7,531 bases of DNA from Acinetobacter sp. (GCA_030152675.1 JASLIY010000018.1:1-7531), one strand, 5' to 3'; shown: positions 1-6,338, numbered from the stretch's first letter. The notes: generated from the letters alone by a model not told the origin. Program-made: numbers and translations.

Positions 1-35
1 AGATTTGGATTTTAATTCTGTGATATAGCCCATCT

Positions 36-64
36 TTGCAACCATTTTTTAGACTAGATAAAAT
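36..64 (+). promoter_or_regulatory. Predicted sigma70 promoter of dusA
   Basis: A -35-like TTGCAA (36-41; 4 of 6 to TTGACA) lies 17 bases before a -10-like TAAAAT (59-64; 5 of 6 to TATAAT). Transcription would begin near 71, giving a leader of about 70 bases before the dusA ATG. This is the best-spaced pair in the short upstream region. The DNA is AT-rich, so chance matches are likely, and the leader would carry three more TTGCAA palindromes. Confidence 0.4.
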
Positions 65-114
65 AGTTGCAATTATAGTTGCAATAAACGCAAAAAGTGC
101 TAAAAAGTTGCAAT
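65..114. repeat. Cluster of AGTTGCAAT direct repeats upstream of dusA
   Basis: The 9-mer AGTTGCAAT occurs three times, at 65-73, 77-85 and 106-114, and the shared core TTGCAA also occurs at 36-41. The core is its own reverse complement. The first two copies are 12 bases apart (about one helical turn), the third 29 bases further on. A partial copy, AAAAAGTGC, lies at 92-100 and resembles AAAAAGTTGC at 102-111. Repeats like these could be protein-binding sites, such as an operator or the arm sites of an integrase. I cannot tell which from this window. Confidence 0.6.
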
Positions 115-139
115 AAAATGACTAATGTTACAAATCTGA

Positions 140-1177
140 ATGAGCACACAAATGACTGATTTAAAACGAAACGTAGACGTATCAAGGCTTCCACGCATAT
201 CGGTCGCGCCTATGATGGATTGGACTACGCGGGATTATCGATATTTTGCTCGCCTGTTCAATCCTGATGTGGTGCTGTATACCGAAATGGTGACCACAGG
301 TGCGATCTTGTTTGGTGATGCAGCACGCCATTTGGACTATAACCAACAAGAACATCCAATCGTGCTACAACTCGGTGGCTCCAATCCCAAAGACTTGGCC
401 ACCTGTACCAAAATGGCACAAGACTGGGGCTACGATGAAGTCAATCTGAATGTTGGCTGTCCAAGTGATCGGGTACAGAATAATAAAATCGGTGCCTGCC
501 TAATGGCAGAGCCAGACTTGGTGGCTGAATGTATCGCAACGATGCAAAACGCAGTGCAAATCCCAGTGACGGTCAAACATCGTATCGGCATCGATGATAT
601 GCAGAGCTATGAAGAGATGCTGCACTTTGTGGATACTGTGGCAAAAACAGGCTGTACTTACTTTGTGGTACATGCGCGGATCGCGATCCTCAAAGGACTG
701 TCACCAAAAGAAAACCGTGATGTGCCGCCACTGCGTTACGAAGATGTTTATCGCCTGAAACGTGATCGTCCACATCTCACTATCGAGATCAATGGTGGTA
801 TCAAAACCGTTGCGGAAACTGAGCAGCATTTACAACATGTGGATGGGGTGATGATCGGCCGTGAAGCCTATCACAACCCGTATTTGTTGGCCGAGTTAGG
901 CCAACTCAATGGTCATGAAGCTCCCGATCGCTTGGAGATCATGCAACAGATGTTGCCTTATATTGAACAACGCATGCAGCAAGGCGCACCAGTGTCTGTC
1001 CTGACCCGTCATATTTTGGGCTTATTCCAAAACCTGCCCGGTGCACGCAAATGGCGTCAGGCACTTAGCGGCGGCAATGCCAAAACTTTCGCCGATGTTG
1101 AAGCCGCCATCGTCAATATCCAAGCCGCCATGCAACGCACAGAAGACTACCACACTATAAATACCTCTCCTTTTTAA
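140..1177 (+). CDS. dusA: tRNA-dihydrouridine(20/20a) synthase DusA
   Basis: A flavin (FMN) enzyme that uses NADPH to reduce uridine to dihydrouridine in the tRNA D-loop (U20/U20a in the DusA family), in the cytoplasm. The 345-residue protein covers the whole family length. Visible motifs are APMMDWT (23-29) at the start of the TIM barrel, YTEMVTTGAI (47-56), NLNVGCPSDRVQ (102-113) with the catalytic Cys107, VKHRIGID (145-152), the FMN-binding His178 region, GLSPKENR (186-193), INGGI (217-221) and MIGREAYHNP (238-247). The start at 140 has no clear Shine-Dalgarno; ATG at 152 (codon 5) is possible and equally weakly served. The final codons (TSPF, stop) lie inside a repeat unit, so the natural C-terminus may have been altered. 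The gene is convergent with the TonB receptor gene. Identification is secure; the exact start is not. Confidence 0.97.
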   Translation: MSTQMTDLKRNVDVSRLPRISVAPMMDWTTRDYRYFARLFNPDVVLYTEMVTTGAILFGDAARHLDYNQQEHPIVLQLGGSNPKDLATCTKMAQDWGYDEVNLNVGCPSDRVQNNKIGACLMAEPDLVAECIATMQNAVQIPVTVKHRIGIDDMQSYEEMLHFVDTVAKTGCTYFVVHARIAILKGLSPKENRDVPPLRYEDVYRLKRDRPHLTIEINGGIKTVAETEQHLQHVDGVMIGREAYHNPYLLAELGQLNGHEAPDRLEIMQQMLPYIEQRMQQGAPVSVLTRHILGLFQNLPGARKWRQALSGGNAKTFADVEAAIVNIQAAMQRTEDYHTINTSPF

Positions 1178-1185
1178 GGAGAGGT
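1163..1185. repeat. Perfect hairpin spanning the dusA stop codon
   Basis: ACCTCTCCTT (1163-1172) and AAGGAGAGGT (1176-1185) are exact reverse complements separated by TTT, a 10 bp stem with a 3-base loop. The dusA TAA (1175-1177) lies at the loop and start of the right arm. No T-run follows on either strand, so it is not a textbook Rho-independent terminator, but placed between convergent genes it may help end transcription or protect 3' ends. Only the first repeat unit has the full left arm. Confidence 0.7.
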
Positions 1186-1271
1186 TAGGTGAGGATTTAA
1201 AACACGCCTTTTTAAGGAGAGGTTGGGTGAGGATTTAACACGCCTTTTTAAGGAGAGGTTGGGTGAGGATT
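1169..1271. repeat. Three tandem copies of a ~36-38 bp repeat
   Basis: Units begin at 1169, 1207 and 1243. Each starts CCTTTTTAAGGAGAGGTT, continues RGGTGAGGATT, and the first two end in a TTTAAAACACG or TTTAACACG linker. Unit lengths are 38, 36 and at least 29 bases. Units 2 and 3 are identical over 29 bases; unit 1 differs by A for G at 1187 and two extra As in the linker. The array fills the whole gap between the two convergent genes: unit 1 contains the dusA stop and unit 3 overlaps the receptor stop (1270-1272). This looks like a REP-like or MITE-end-derived intergenic repeat that has duplicated in tandem. The family is not identified. Confidence 0.85.
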
Positions 1272-3861
1272 AAAAATGATGCACCAAACTCACGCTGTAG
1301 TTACGTCCTGGTGAGGTGAAGCGATCTAAGCCTTCACCCTTATAATCAATACGGTTGGTGGTGCCGAACTCGGGAATGCTGCGCAGACTGTCCCAAGTGC
1401 TGTATTTTTTATCCAAGATATTAAATACGCCAACATTGAACTGAGTGCGTGGAGTGAATTGATAAAACGCGGTGAGGTCAGAAACGCTATAACCACTGCT
1501 GACATACTTCGCCGTATGTTGATTGACACCGCGCCAAGTATAAGACGTAATAACCGTGTCTTTTTCCTTTTTCTCTGCAACCATGCGCGTCGTCCAAGTG
1601 CTTCCCCACTGTGCATCTTCAGGTGCATAACTCAACTGCACCACGCCCGTTGCAGGTTGAATCGAGCGTAAGGCATCACCATCACTATTACTGCCTTTGG
1701 CAATATTGGCACTGAGCGAGAGCTGCAAGCCTTCGGGTAATCTCCAATGTGCTAGGTCAATATCAGCTTGCAACTCAAAGCCATAAACCTTGGCATGATC
1801 GACGTTGATACTCTTATAAATATCTAAGGTTTCGATCTCTGAACAGCCATAGTATTTACAACTGTCATACCATTCATTCGGCTGTGAGCCTTGGGTATAG
1901 CGCTCTTCGATAAAGTTACGATATTGCGAATAGAAGGCGCTGGCATTGACCCGATAATGCTCATTCTTAAACTCGGCACTCAGCTCATGATTGAGTGCAG
2001 TTTCGGCTTTTAACTCAGGATTGGGGTCAAAATGGTTGTTGCCACGGTGGAATTTAAAATACATCTCTTCGGCTTTGGGTGCGCGAAAACCTTGAGCCAG
2101 TTGATAGTTAAAGCGCCATTGCTCGCTCGGTTGATAACTCAGATTGCCTAAAAAGCTCACCGCATTGAAGCTCTTTTTTGGATTTTCCTCAGCATCAGGA
2201 TGGTGCTGATAAAAGTCATAGCGTAGACCGACGTCCGTACGCCATTGATCTGACCAACGCATTTGATCAAGCGCCTTAAAGTTAAAGACTTTAGAATGTA
2301 CCGGCTCAATAATGTTGTAACGACTTTGATGCACCTCGACACCCTTGTTATACAGCGTGTCAATATTGTCATTTTCAAATTTCTGCAACTGCCCCTGTAG
2401 CTGTAACTCAGTGCGATGTTCAGCACCTAAAGCTTGAAAAGGCTGAAAATTCAAACGTGTGGAGAGTTGCTGTTGCTTCTGGGTAAATTTACGATCATAA
2501 CGTTGTAAGCGCAGATGGCTATCTCGATCTAAGCCGTTGGTGATCGACTGCTGCTCGATTTCTTGCTGACTTAAAGTGGTCTTGATTTGCTGCAGCAGTG
2601 CGTTTTCAGGCGTCCAAATATAATCTAGGCGATAGCGCGTGTAGGGTGAATAGTCCTCCGCTAAACGATGCTGACCGAAGATATCGGAAAAAGATTTTTC
2701 CGTGGTATATACATCCGCGGTTCTATTTTCAAAACTGGCCTCAAAAAAGTGTGCATCACTGGGCTGATACCCCACTTTGGCCAGCAATGATTTGGTCTTG
2801 GCATCCACAGGATCTGCCAAGCCTCGTGCCTCACCATAAATATCTTTGCCATCGCCATAAGCCTTGGTTTCATGCCCATCGCGTTGGGTATATTGCAGCA
2901 GTGCATGCAGATCGTTGTAACGCACTGCACCGCCCGCCACATAGCGAAACTCTTCATTTTTAGAATCATAGGCCAGCTTGGCCAATCCGCCCCAGTTCTT
3001 GTCGGTGGTGATAAAGTCATCGACGGTTTTGGTGTTAAACACCACACTACCGCCCAAGGCACCACTGCCCTCAGCAAAGGAATTGGCACCTTTGTGGACA
3101 GTGACAGCACTGATATTTTCCAACTCAGTCCCATTGCGGCTGCCATTAAAATAACCATAACCGCGATATACATCTGGCATAAAGCTTTCCGCTTGGGTCA
3201 TCCCATCAACCACGATGGCGACACGATCGGTATCGACCCCACGAATAGCATAACCATTGGAACCGGAACGACCGCTTTCCACCACACTCACACCAACGGT
3301 ATTGGCCACCAATTGGCGTTCATCACTGATCAACTCACGATGCAAGCGCTTTTGATCAAATTGCTCTTCGTTATTGGCACGTTGGACTTGTCCTGCCTGA
3401 ACCACAATCGTACTCAAGGTCACGGTCTCCGGCGTCGCTTTGCTTGTCTCAATCGTATGCACCGCCGTTGACTGCACGCGCTCCTCTGTCTGCGTTGCCG
3501 CGGCTTGGGCTTGATCAGTCAGCAGATAACCGGCTTTGGTTTTAGCGATCTGAAAAGGACTGCCACTCAGCAAGGTGGCAAAGGCTTGATCTACCGTATA
3601 TTGACCTTGCAAAGCAGCCACTTGATAGCCTTGGGCATGTGGGCTCTCGATCAGAATCGAAACCCGTGCCTGCAATGCCAACTGATTGAGTGCTTGGCTC
3701 AAACTCCCGGCTTGGGTCTGAAAAGTTTGACTCACCTGACCAGACTGGGCATGACTGAGTGATGCAATCGACCCGCCCAGCAATGCCAAAGAGATCGACA
3801 GGGCCAATGGTTTCAAGCTTGAAAATGTGCTGTGAGGCAGTTGCATAATGGGAGTGCTCAT
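1270..3861 (-). CDS. TonB-dependent heme/hemoglobin receptor with STN signalling domain
   Basis: An 863-residue outer-membrane receptor. It has a signal peptide (about 1-38, ending SHA before QSG), an STN domain (about 46-115) that in FecA-type transducers contacts FecR, a linker with a TonB-box-like TLSTIVVQAG (148-157), a plug (about 166-285; GRSGSNGYAIRGVDTDRVAI, 197-216) and a 22-strand-type barrel ending in Phe. GFRAPKAEEMYFKFHRGNNHF (from 591) followed by NPEL (614-617), with His605 and His610 between, matches the FRAP/NPNL signature of bacterial heme and hemoglobin receptors such as HemR and HmbR. The plug wording is also of the hemoglobin/transferrin/lactoferrin receptor type. Heme or hemoglobin is therefore the likely ligand, but this is inference. 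Cys668 and Cys673 may form a loop disulfide. The start lacks a good Shine-Dalgarno; Met6 (3844-3846) is an alternative that keeps the signal peptide. It lies 186 bases after fecR and may have its own promoter. Confidence 0.93.
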   Translation of the reverse strand: MSTPIMQLPHSTFSSLKPLALSISLALLGGSIASLSHAQSGQVSQTFQTQAGSLSQALNQLALQARVSILIESPHAQGYQVAALQGQYTVDQAFATLLSGSPFQIAKTKAGYLLTDQAQAAATQTEERVQSTAVHTIETSKATPETVTLSTIVVQAGQVQRANNEEQFDQKRLHRELISDERQLVANTVGVSVVESGRSGSNGYAIRGVDTDRVAIVVDGMTQAESFMPDVYRGYGYFNGSRNGTELENISAVTVHKGANSFAEGSGALGGSVVFNTKTVDDFITTDKNWGGLAKLAYDSKNEEFRYVAGGAVRYNDLHALLQYTQRDGHETKAYGDGKDIYGEARGLADPVDAKTKSLLAKVGYQPSDAHFFEASFENRTADVYTTEKSFSDIFGQHRLAEDYSPYTRYRLDYIWTPENALLQQIKTTLSQQEIEQQSITNGLDRDSHLRLQRYDRKFTQKQQQLSTRLNFQPFQALGAEHRTELQLQGQLQKFENDNIDTLYNKGVEVHQSRYNIIEPVHSKVFNFKALDQMRWSDQWRTDVGLRYDFYQHHPDAEENPKKSFNAVSFLGNLSYQPSEQWRFNYQLAQGFRAPKAEEMYFKFHRGNNHFDPNPELKAETALNHELSAEFKNEHYRVNASAFYSQYRNFIEERYTQGSQPNEWYDSCKYYGCSEIETLDIYKSINVDHAKVYGFELQADIDLAHWRLPEGLQLSLSANIAKGSNSDGDALRSIQPATGVVQLSYAPEDAQWGSTWTTRMVAEKKEKDTVITSYTWRGVNQHTAKYVSSGYSVSDLTAFYQFTPRTQFNVGVFNILDKKYSTWDSLRSIPEFGTTNRIDYKGEGLDRFTSPGRNYSVSLVHHF

Positions 3862-3864
3862 ATA

Positions 3865-3883
3865 TCAAATGATAATCATTAAC
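3865..3883. promoter_or_regulatory. Fur box before the receptor gene
   Basis: TCAAATGATAATCATTAAC matches 15 of 19 positions of the Fur consensus GATAATGATAATCATTATC on the plus strand, including an unbroken core AATGATAATCATT. It starts only three bases before the annotated ATG (3859-3861), covering the leader or ribosome-binding region. Known Fur biology implies repression by Fe2+-Fur in iron-replete cells. Confidence 0.8.
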
Positions 3884-3892
3884 TTTGATGGA

Positions 3893-3905
3893 GTGATTGA
3901 ATCAC
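3893..3905. promoter_or_regulatory. 13 bp palindrome upstream of the receptor gene
   Basis: GTGATT-G-AATCAC is a perfect inverted repeat 9 bases upstream of the Fur box. It could be an operator for another regulator or a small hairpin in the leader. A possible -10 TATAAA (minus strand, 3917-3922) with a poor -35 TTTTTA (3939-3944) at 16 bases would start transcription near 3910, placing the palindrome and Fur box in the leader. I see no clear ECF (FecI-type) promoter. Confidence 0.35.
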
Positions 3906-4047
3906 CGTGTTTATTGTTTATATGACGAAGCAGAGATCTAAAAAGCGCAATGAAATTGAAATTAATCTGCAAGTACAAGGCTGTGCCGTGCACAGTGCTC
4001 GCAACTTAGGGTCAGTTGATGATTCATGGATGAAATATCAAAATCCC

Positions 4048-5106
4048 CTAAGCCACTTGAATCCACAAGACTCGTCCTGCGATACGGTGTACTTTTAGCT
4101 GTGGATATTGCGCCATGATCAAAGCAAGGATGTGATCAACGTCTTGTTGTGTATCGATCACACCATTGATTTTGAATGGTTTCAGAGCATCCGCCGAATA
4201 GATAAAATACTCAGGGAAGTGCCGATTGAGTTGTGTAAGTAAGTCTGAGAGCGCCAAGTCTTCCGCGACGATTTGCCCTTGCTGCCAAGCAGTTTCAGCC
4301 ATCTGAGTCGATATTTTTTGCGGATGCCCCAGACCGTGTGCATCCGCATAGAGACGTTGCCCCTGCTGTACCACGGCGACCGCATCTGGATCTATCTTGG
4401 ACTGCACACTGACCTTGGAATGCAGCATATCAATCTGACTATACTCAGGATATTGCCGCACAAAAAAACGCGTCCCCAGCGCTTCAAAGCGTGCTTGAGG
4501 TGTCGCAATCACAAAAGGCCGTTGCCTGTCTGGAGCGACATCGACATAGATCTCGCCTTGCACTAACACGACCTCACGTTGTGTTGCCGTGAAGTTAAGC
4601 TTCAGTGCAGACTGTGCTCCCAACGTGATCTGTGAACCATCTTCAAGTACCAAGGATTGGGGATACCCTACTGCGGTTTTATAATCAGCAAAGTAATAAC
4701 CATAAGTGAAGTCATGCTCCCCCCAACGGCTCAGCAGAACAATCATCAGCGTCACGGTCAACAGCAGCATCAAAAGCGGTGTTGAAAATGCGCGTTTGAG
4801 CTGATGCTGACTGCAATGTTCTTCCTCAATACTCTGATTGAAGTTGTGTGCTGAAATCGGAACTTGCGTGGAGCGTTGTTGTAGTTGCTGAGCAAAATCT
4901 TGAAATTGTTCTAATTCTTGCAGTCGATCCACATGTTGCTGCTGCCAGTGTATAAAATCTTGTTCTGCTTGTGCGCGCTCGATTGGGTCATCACTCTCCA
5001 GTTGAATCACCCACAGCGCCAGTTCTAAGTCTAGATCGATCACCTGCCCATCTATAGCAGTGGCTCGCGTCTCTGCATCATCCCCAGTATCTCGCGTCTT
5101 GCTCAT
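4048..5106 (-). CDS. FecR-family sigma regulator (anti-sigma / signal transducer)
   Basis: An inner-membrane protein linking the receptor to its sigma factor. I choose ATG at 5104-5106, giving 352 residues, because it overlaps the fecI-like stop as ATGA, a usual translational-coupling layout; the longer frame to 5148 adds 14 residues lying within the sigma gene. An N-terminal cytoplasmic region (about 20-80) with the FecR-type LALWVIQLES and DFIHW wording would bind the sigma factor. One membrane segment follows at about 107-127 (FSTPLLMLLLTVTLMIVLLS), then a periplasmic FecR domain (about 140-235; Y-T-x-x-G-x-x-x-x-L-x-L-x-D-G-S and GTRFFVRQ) and a C-terminal STN-like region (about 275-350) expected to meet the receptor's STN domain. 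It is probably co-transcribed with the sigma gene. It may act as anti-sigma, pro-sigma or both; sequence alone does not decide. Confidence 0.93.
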   Translation of the reverse strand: MSKTRDTGDDAETRATAIDGQVIDLDLELALWVIQLESDDPIERAQAEQDFIHWQQQHVDRLQELEQFQDFAQQLQQRSTQVPISAHNFNQSIEEEHCSQHQLKRAFSTPLLMLLLTVTLMIVLLSRWGEHDFTYGYYFADYKTAVGYPQSLVLEDGSQITLGAQSALKLNFTATQREVVLVQGEIYVDVAPDRQRPFVIATPQARFEALGTRFFVRQYPEYSQIDMLHSKVSVQSKIDPDAVAVVQQGQRLYADAHGLGHPQKISTQMAETAWQQGQIVAEDLALSDLLTQLNRHFPEYFIYSADALKPFKINGVIDTQQDVDHILALIMAQYPQLKVHRIAGRVLWIQVA

Positions 5107-5636
5107 GTATTTCGCTGCTGGGCTTGGGCATAACATAGCTTTAAACACTGCGCCAAATACAATTGGGTGGAACGCAATGACATGCCAATCTTGGTGGCAA
5201 TTTCACTCTGCTTATAGCCTTCGAAGTAATACATCAAAAAAGCCTGCCGTGCGATGGGTGCCGCCGTCTCCAAGGCTTGAGTGAGAAAATCTAAAAAGTC
5301 GATCATGGCGTCAAGTTGCTGCGGTTCCAGCACCGCCTCATCCTCTAGAGCCTGCTGCGCCAAACGATCTAAATAATTCTTTTCCAGACGATAACGGCGT
5401 TGCCGATCAATCAATAGGTTTTTCGCCATATTGACCAGATAGGCACGTGGCTCTTGAATCGCACTCAGCGTCTGCTGGCCTTGTAACAGTTTTAAAAAAG
5501 TATCTTGGACTAAATCTGCCGCACTAAAAGGATAGGCCACACGGCGACTGAGCCACTGCTGTAACCAGCTGTGATGATCTAAATACATCTCCTGAATCAA
5601 ATGCTGCTGCATATGTGCGCTGTTGACAGAGTTCAT
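5103..5636 (-). CDS. FecI-like ECF sigma factor
   Basis: A 177-residue extracytoplasmic-function sigma factor of the iron-starvation (FecI) type. Region 2 lies at about 18-82, with HHSWLQQWLSRRV, AADLVQDTFLKLL (39-51) and PRAYLVNMAKNLLIDRQRR (63-81). Region 4 lies at about 115-170 with the helix-turn-helix YKQSEIATKIGMSLRSTQLY (141-160). It should direct RNA polymerase to the downstream receptor gene when FecR relays the surface signal. The ATG at 5634-5636 has only a weak Shine-Dalgarno (TTGGA); Met9 is an alternative. It is the first gene of the module and its promoter is overlapped by a Fur box. Identification of the family is secure; target promoters are inferred from gene order. Confidence 0.95.
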   Translation of the reverse strand: MNSVNSAHMQQHLIQEMYLDHHSWLQQWLSRRVAYPFSAADLVQDTFLKLLQGQQTLSAIQEPRAYLVNMAKNLLIDRQRRYRLEKNYLDRLAQQALEDEAVLEPQQLDAMIDFLDFLTQALETAAPIARQAFLMYYFEGYKQSEIATKIGMSLRSTQLYLAQCLKLCYAQAQQRNT

Positions 5637-5658
5637 GAATCCAATCTGTTAATCTAAA

Positions 5659-5696
5659 CAATAATTATTATTATTCAATGTGTGAGTATTTGTAAA
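5659..5696 (-). promoter_or_regulatory. Fur-regulated promoter of the fecI-fecR genes
   Basis: On the minus strand TTTACA (5691-5696; 5 of 6 to the -35) and AATAAT (5667-5672; 5 of 6 to the -10) are 18 bases apart, so transcription would begin near 5660, about 24 bases before the ATG. A Fur-like site, CAATAAT-T-ATTATTA (5659-5673), matches 11 of 14 arm positions of the 7-1-7 model TGATAAT-N-ATTATCA and covers the -10. This is a standard geometry for iron repression. The run of ATT triplets inflates matches, so the operator is less certain than the promoter. Confidence 0.6.
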
Positions 5697-5850
5697 CCAA
5701 ATTTAAATCAAACGGTAAAAATAAAAAATATATCGGCAAAAACCTCAAAATGATTGCGTGTTTTTAGCCAGCTATACGTCATGTTAAATGAGCGCTTTGT
5801 TTTTTAAGTAACTTCATAGCAAGGCTAAAATTAACATCGCTCTATACTTG

Positions 5851-5949
5851 ATGAGTGACTACCATCGAATACGACCAGATCAGATGAATAATACAGTGAG
5901 CCCGCAGCTAACTGAGGAAAAACTGAAAACTCTGCCCACATTGAGTTAA
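5851..5949 (+). CDS. Possible 32-residue small ORF
   Basis: ATG at 5851 opens a 32-codon frame ending TAA at 5947-5949, with a second in-frame ATG at 5884. The protein is hydrophilic (MSDYHRIRPDQ at the start, PQLTEEKLKTLPTLS at the end), with no membrane segment or recognised motif. A -10-like TATACT at 5843-5848 is too close to the ATG to give a normal leader, and there is no Shine-Dalgarno. It is more likely a chance frame than a gene. Confidence 0.12.
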   Translation: MSDYHRIRPDQMNNTVSPQLTEEKLKTLPTLS

Positions 5950-5990
5950 GCACTACACATCGCCGCTTATCGCTTAATTTTTTAATCAAC

Positions 5991-6212
5991 ATGGAATGGC
6001 AAGTCTTACCGCCCTTAGCCTCAGTGAGTGAACTTGTTCTCGTTACTTTTTAAAAAGTAAGCAAAACCTTTTTTACGCTGAGGGCTATGTCCCGATACCC
6101 CCAGCACAAAATATGCGGTGTCCTACCGCCACTGTCAGATCTGGGTTATAAAGCGGATTGCAATGTGATTTTGATGCTTAGGCTATTTTATTGTTTTGGG
6201 CTTTTGTTTTAA
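5991..6212 (+). pseudogene. Interrupted small reading frame within a possible dispersed repeat
   Basis: ATG at 5991 opens a 20-codon frame (MEWQVLPPLASVSELVLVTF) that stops at TAA 6051-6053. The same frame then stays open for another 52 codons to TAA at 6210-6212, with a hydrophobic tail (LRLFYCFGLLF). The stop lies at the centre of the TTACTTTTTAAAAAGTAA palindrome. A second frame through the same DNA is open from about 6030 to 6147. No product is recognised. I have an unverified impression that similar stretches recur between genes in Acinetobacter, which would make the frames by-products of a repeat rather than genes. Confidence 0.2.
6016..6087. repeat. Nested inverted repeat
   Basis: Outer arms TAGCCTCAG (6016-6024) and CTGAGGGCTA (6078-6087) are complementary with one bulged base. 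Between them is a perfect 18 bp palindrome, TTACTTTTTAAAAAGTAA (6043-6060). A further small inverted repeat, GCGGT-GTCCT-ACCGC, follows at 6115-6129. The arrangement could be a structured RNA, a bidirectional terminator (the palindrome gives short A and T runs) or part of a repeat element. Confidence 0.5.
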
Positions 6213-6296
6213 GAGACCCTAATCTACTCAGTTTGGATTGATGTGCAAAGATCTACCGAGCAAATATCATGTATTTATAACAGCTCAATTGTGCGA

Positions 6297-6322
6297 TGTT
6301 GCACCCAACACGGGGTGCAACA
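6297..6322. repeat. Strong 10 bp hairpin
   Basis: TGTTGCACCC (6297-6306) and GGGTGCAACA (6313-6322) pair perfectly around the loop AACACG. It lies 60 bases beyond the Sel1 stop codon on that gene's downstream side. No T-run follows on either strand, so it is not a canonical terminator. It may mark the end of a repeat element or act as an mRNA 3' stabiliser. Confidence 0.6.
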
Positions 6323-6338
6323 AACGCGATCGATATAG

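Noticed and set aside
1169..1271. Repeat array as a CRISPR array
   Set aside because: The units are contiguous with almost no linker between them and no unique spacers.
2661..3173. 170-codon minus-strand frame inside the receptor gene
   Set aside because: It is an out-of-frame reading of the receptor on the same strand. The receptor frame is intact and carries all motifs, so there is no sign of a frameshift.
2872..3471. 199-codon plus-strand frame inside the receptor gene
   Set aside because: It lies wholly antisense to a well-supported gene and shows no recognisable domain or coding features; it is a shadow of the receptor's codon usage.
3981..3995. CTGTGC-CGT-GCACAG hairpin after fecR as a terminator
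   Set aside because: The stem is only six pairs and has no T-run on the minus strand; it does not show that fecI-fecR transcription ends before the receptor.
3907..4098. 63-codon plus-strand frame between fecR and the receptor
   Set aside because: It runs antisense into the end of fecR, has no Shine-Dalgarno or recognised motif, and its composition is unremarkable.
5107..5148. Longer fecR reading frame starting at 5148
   Set aside because: It would overlap the sigma gene by 46 bases; the ATG at 5104-5106 gives the usual ATGA overlap and a normal FecR N-terminus.
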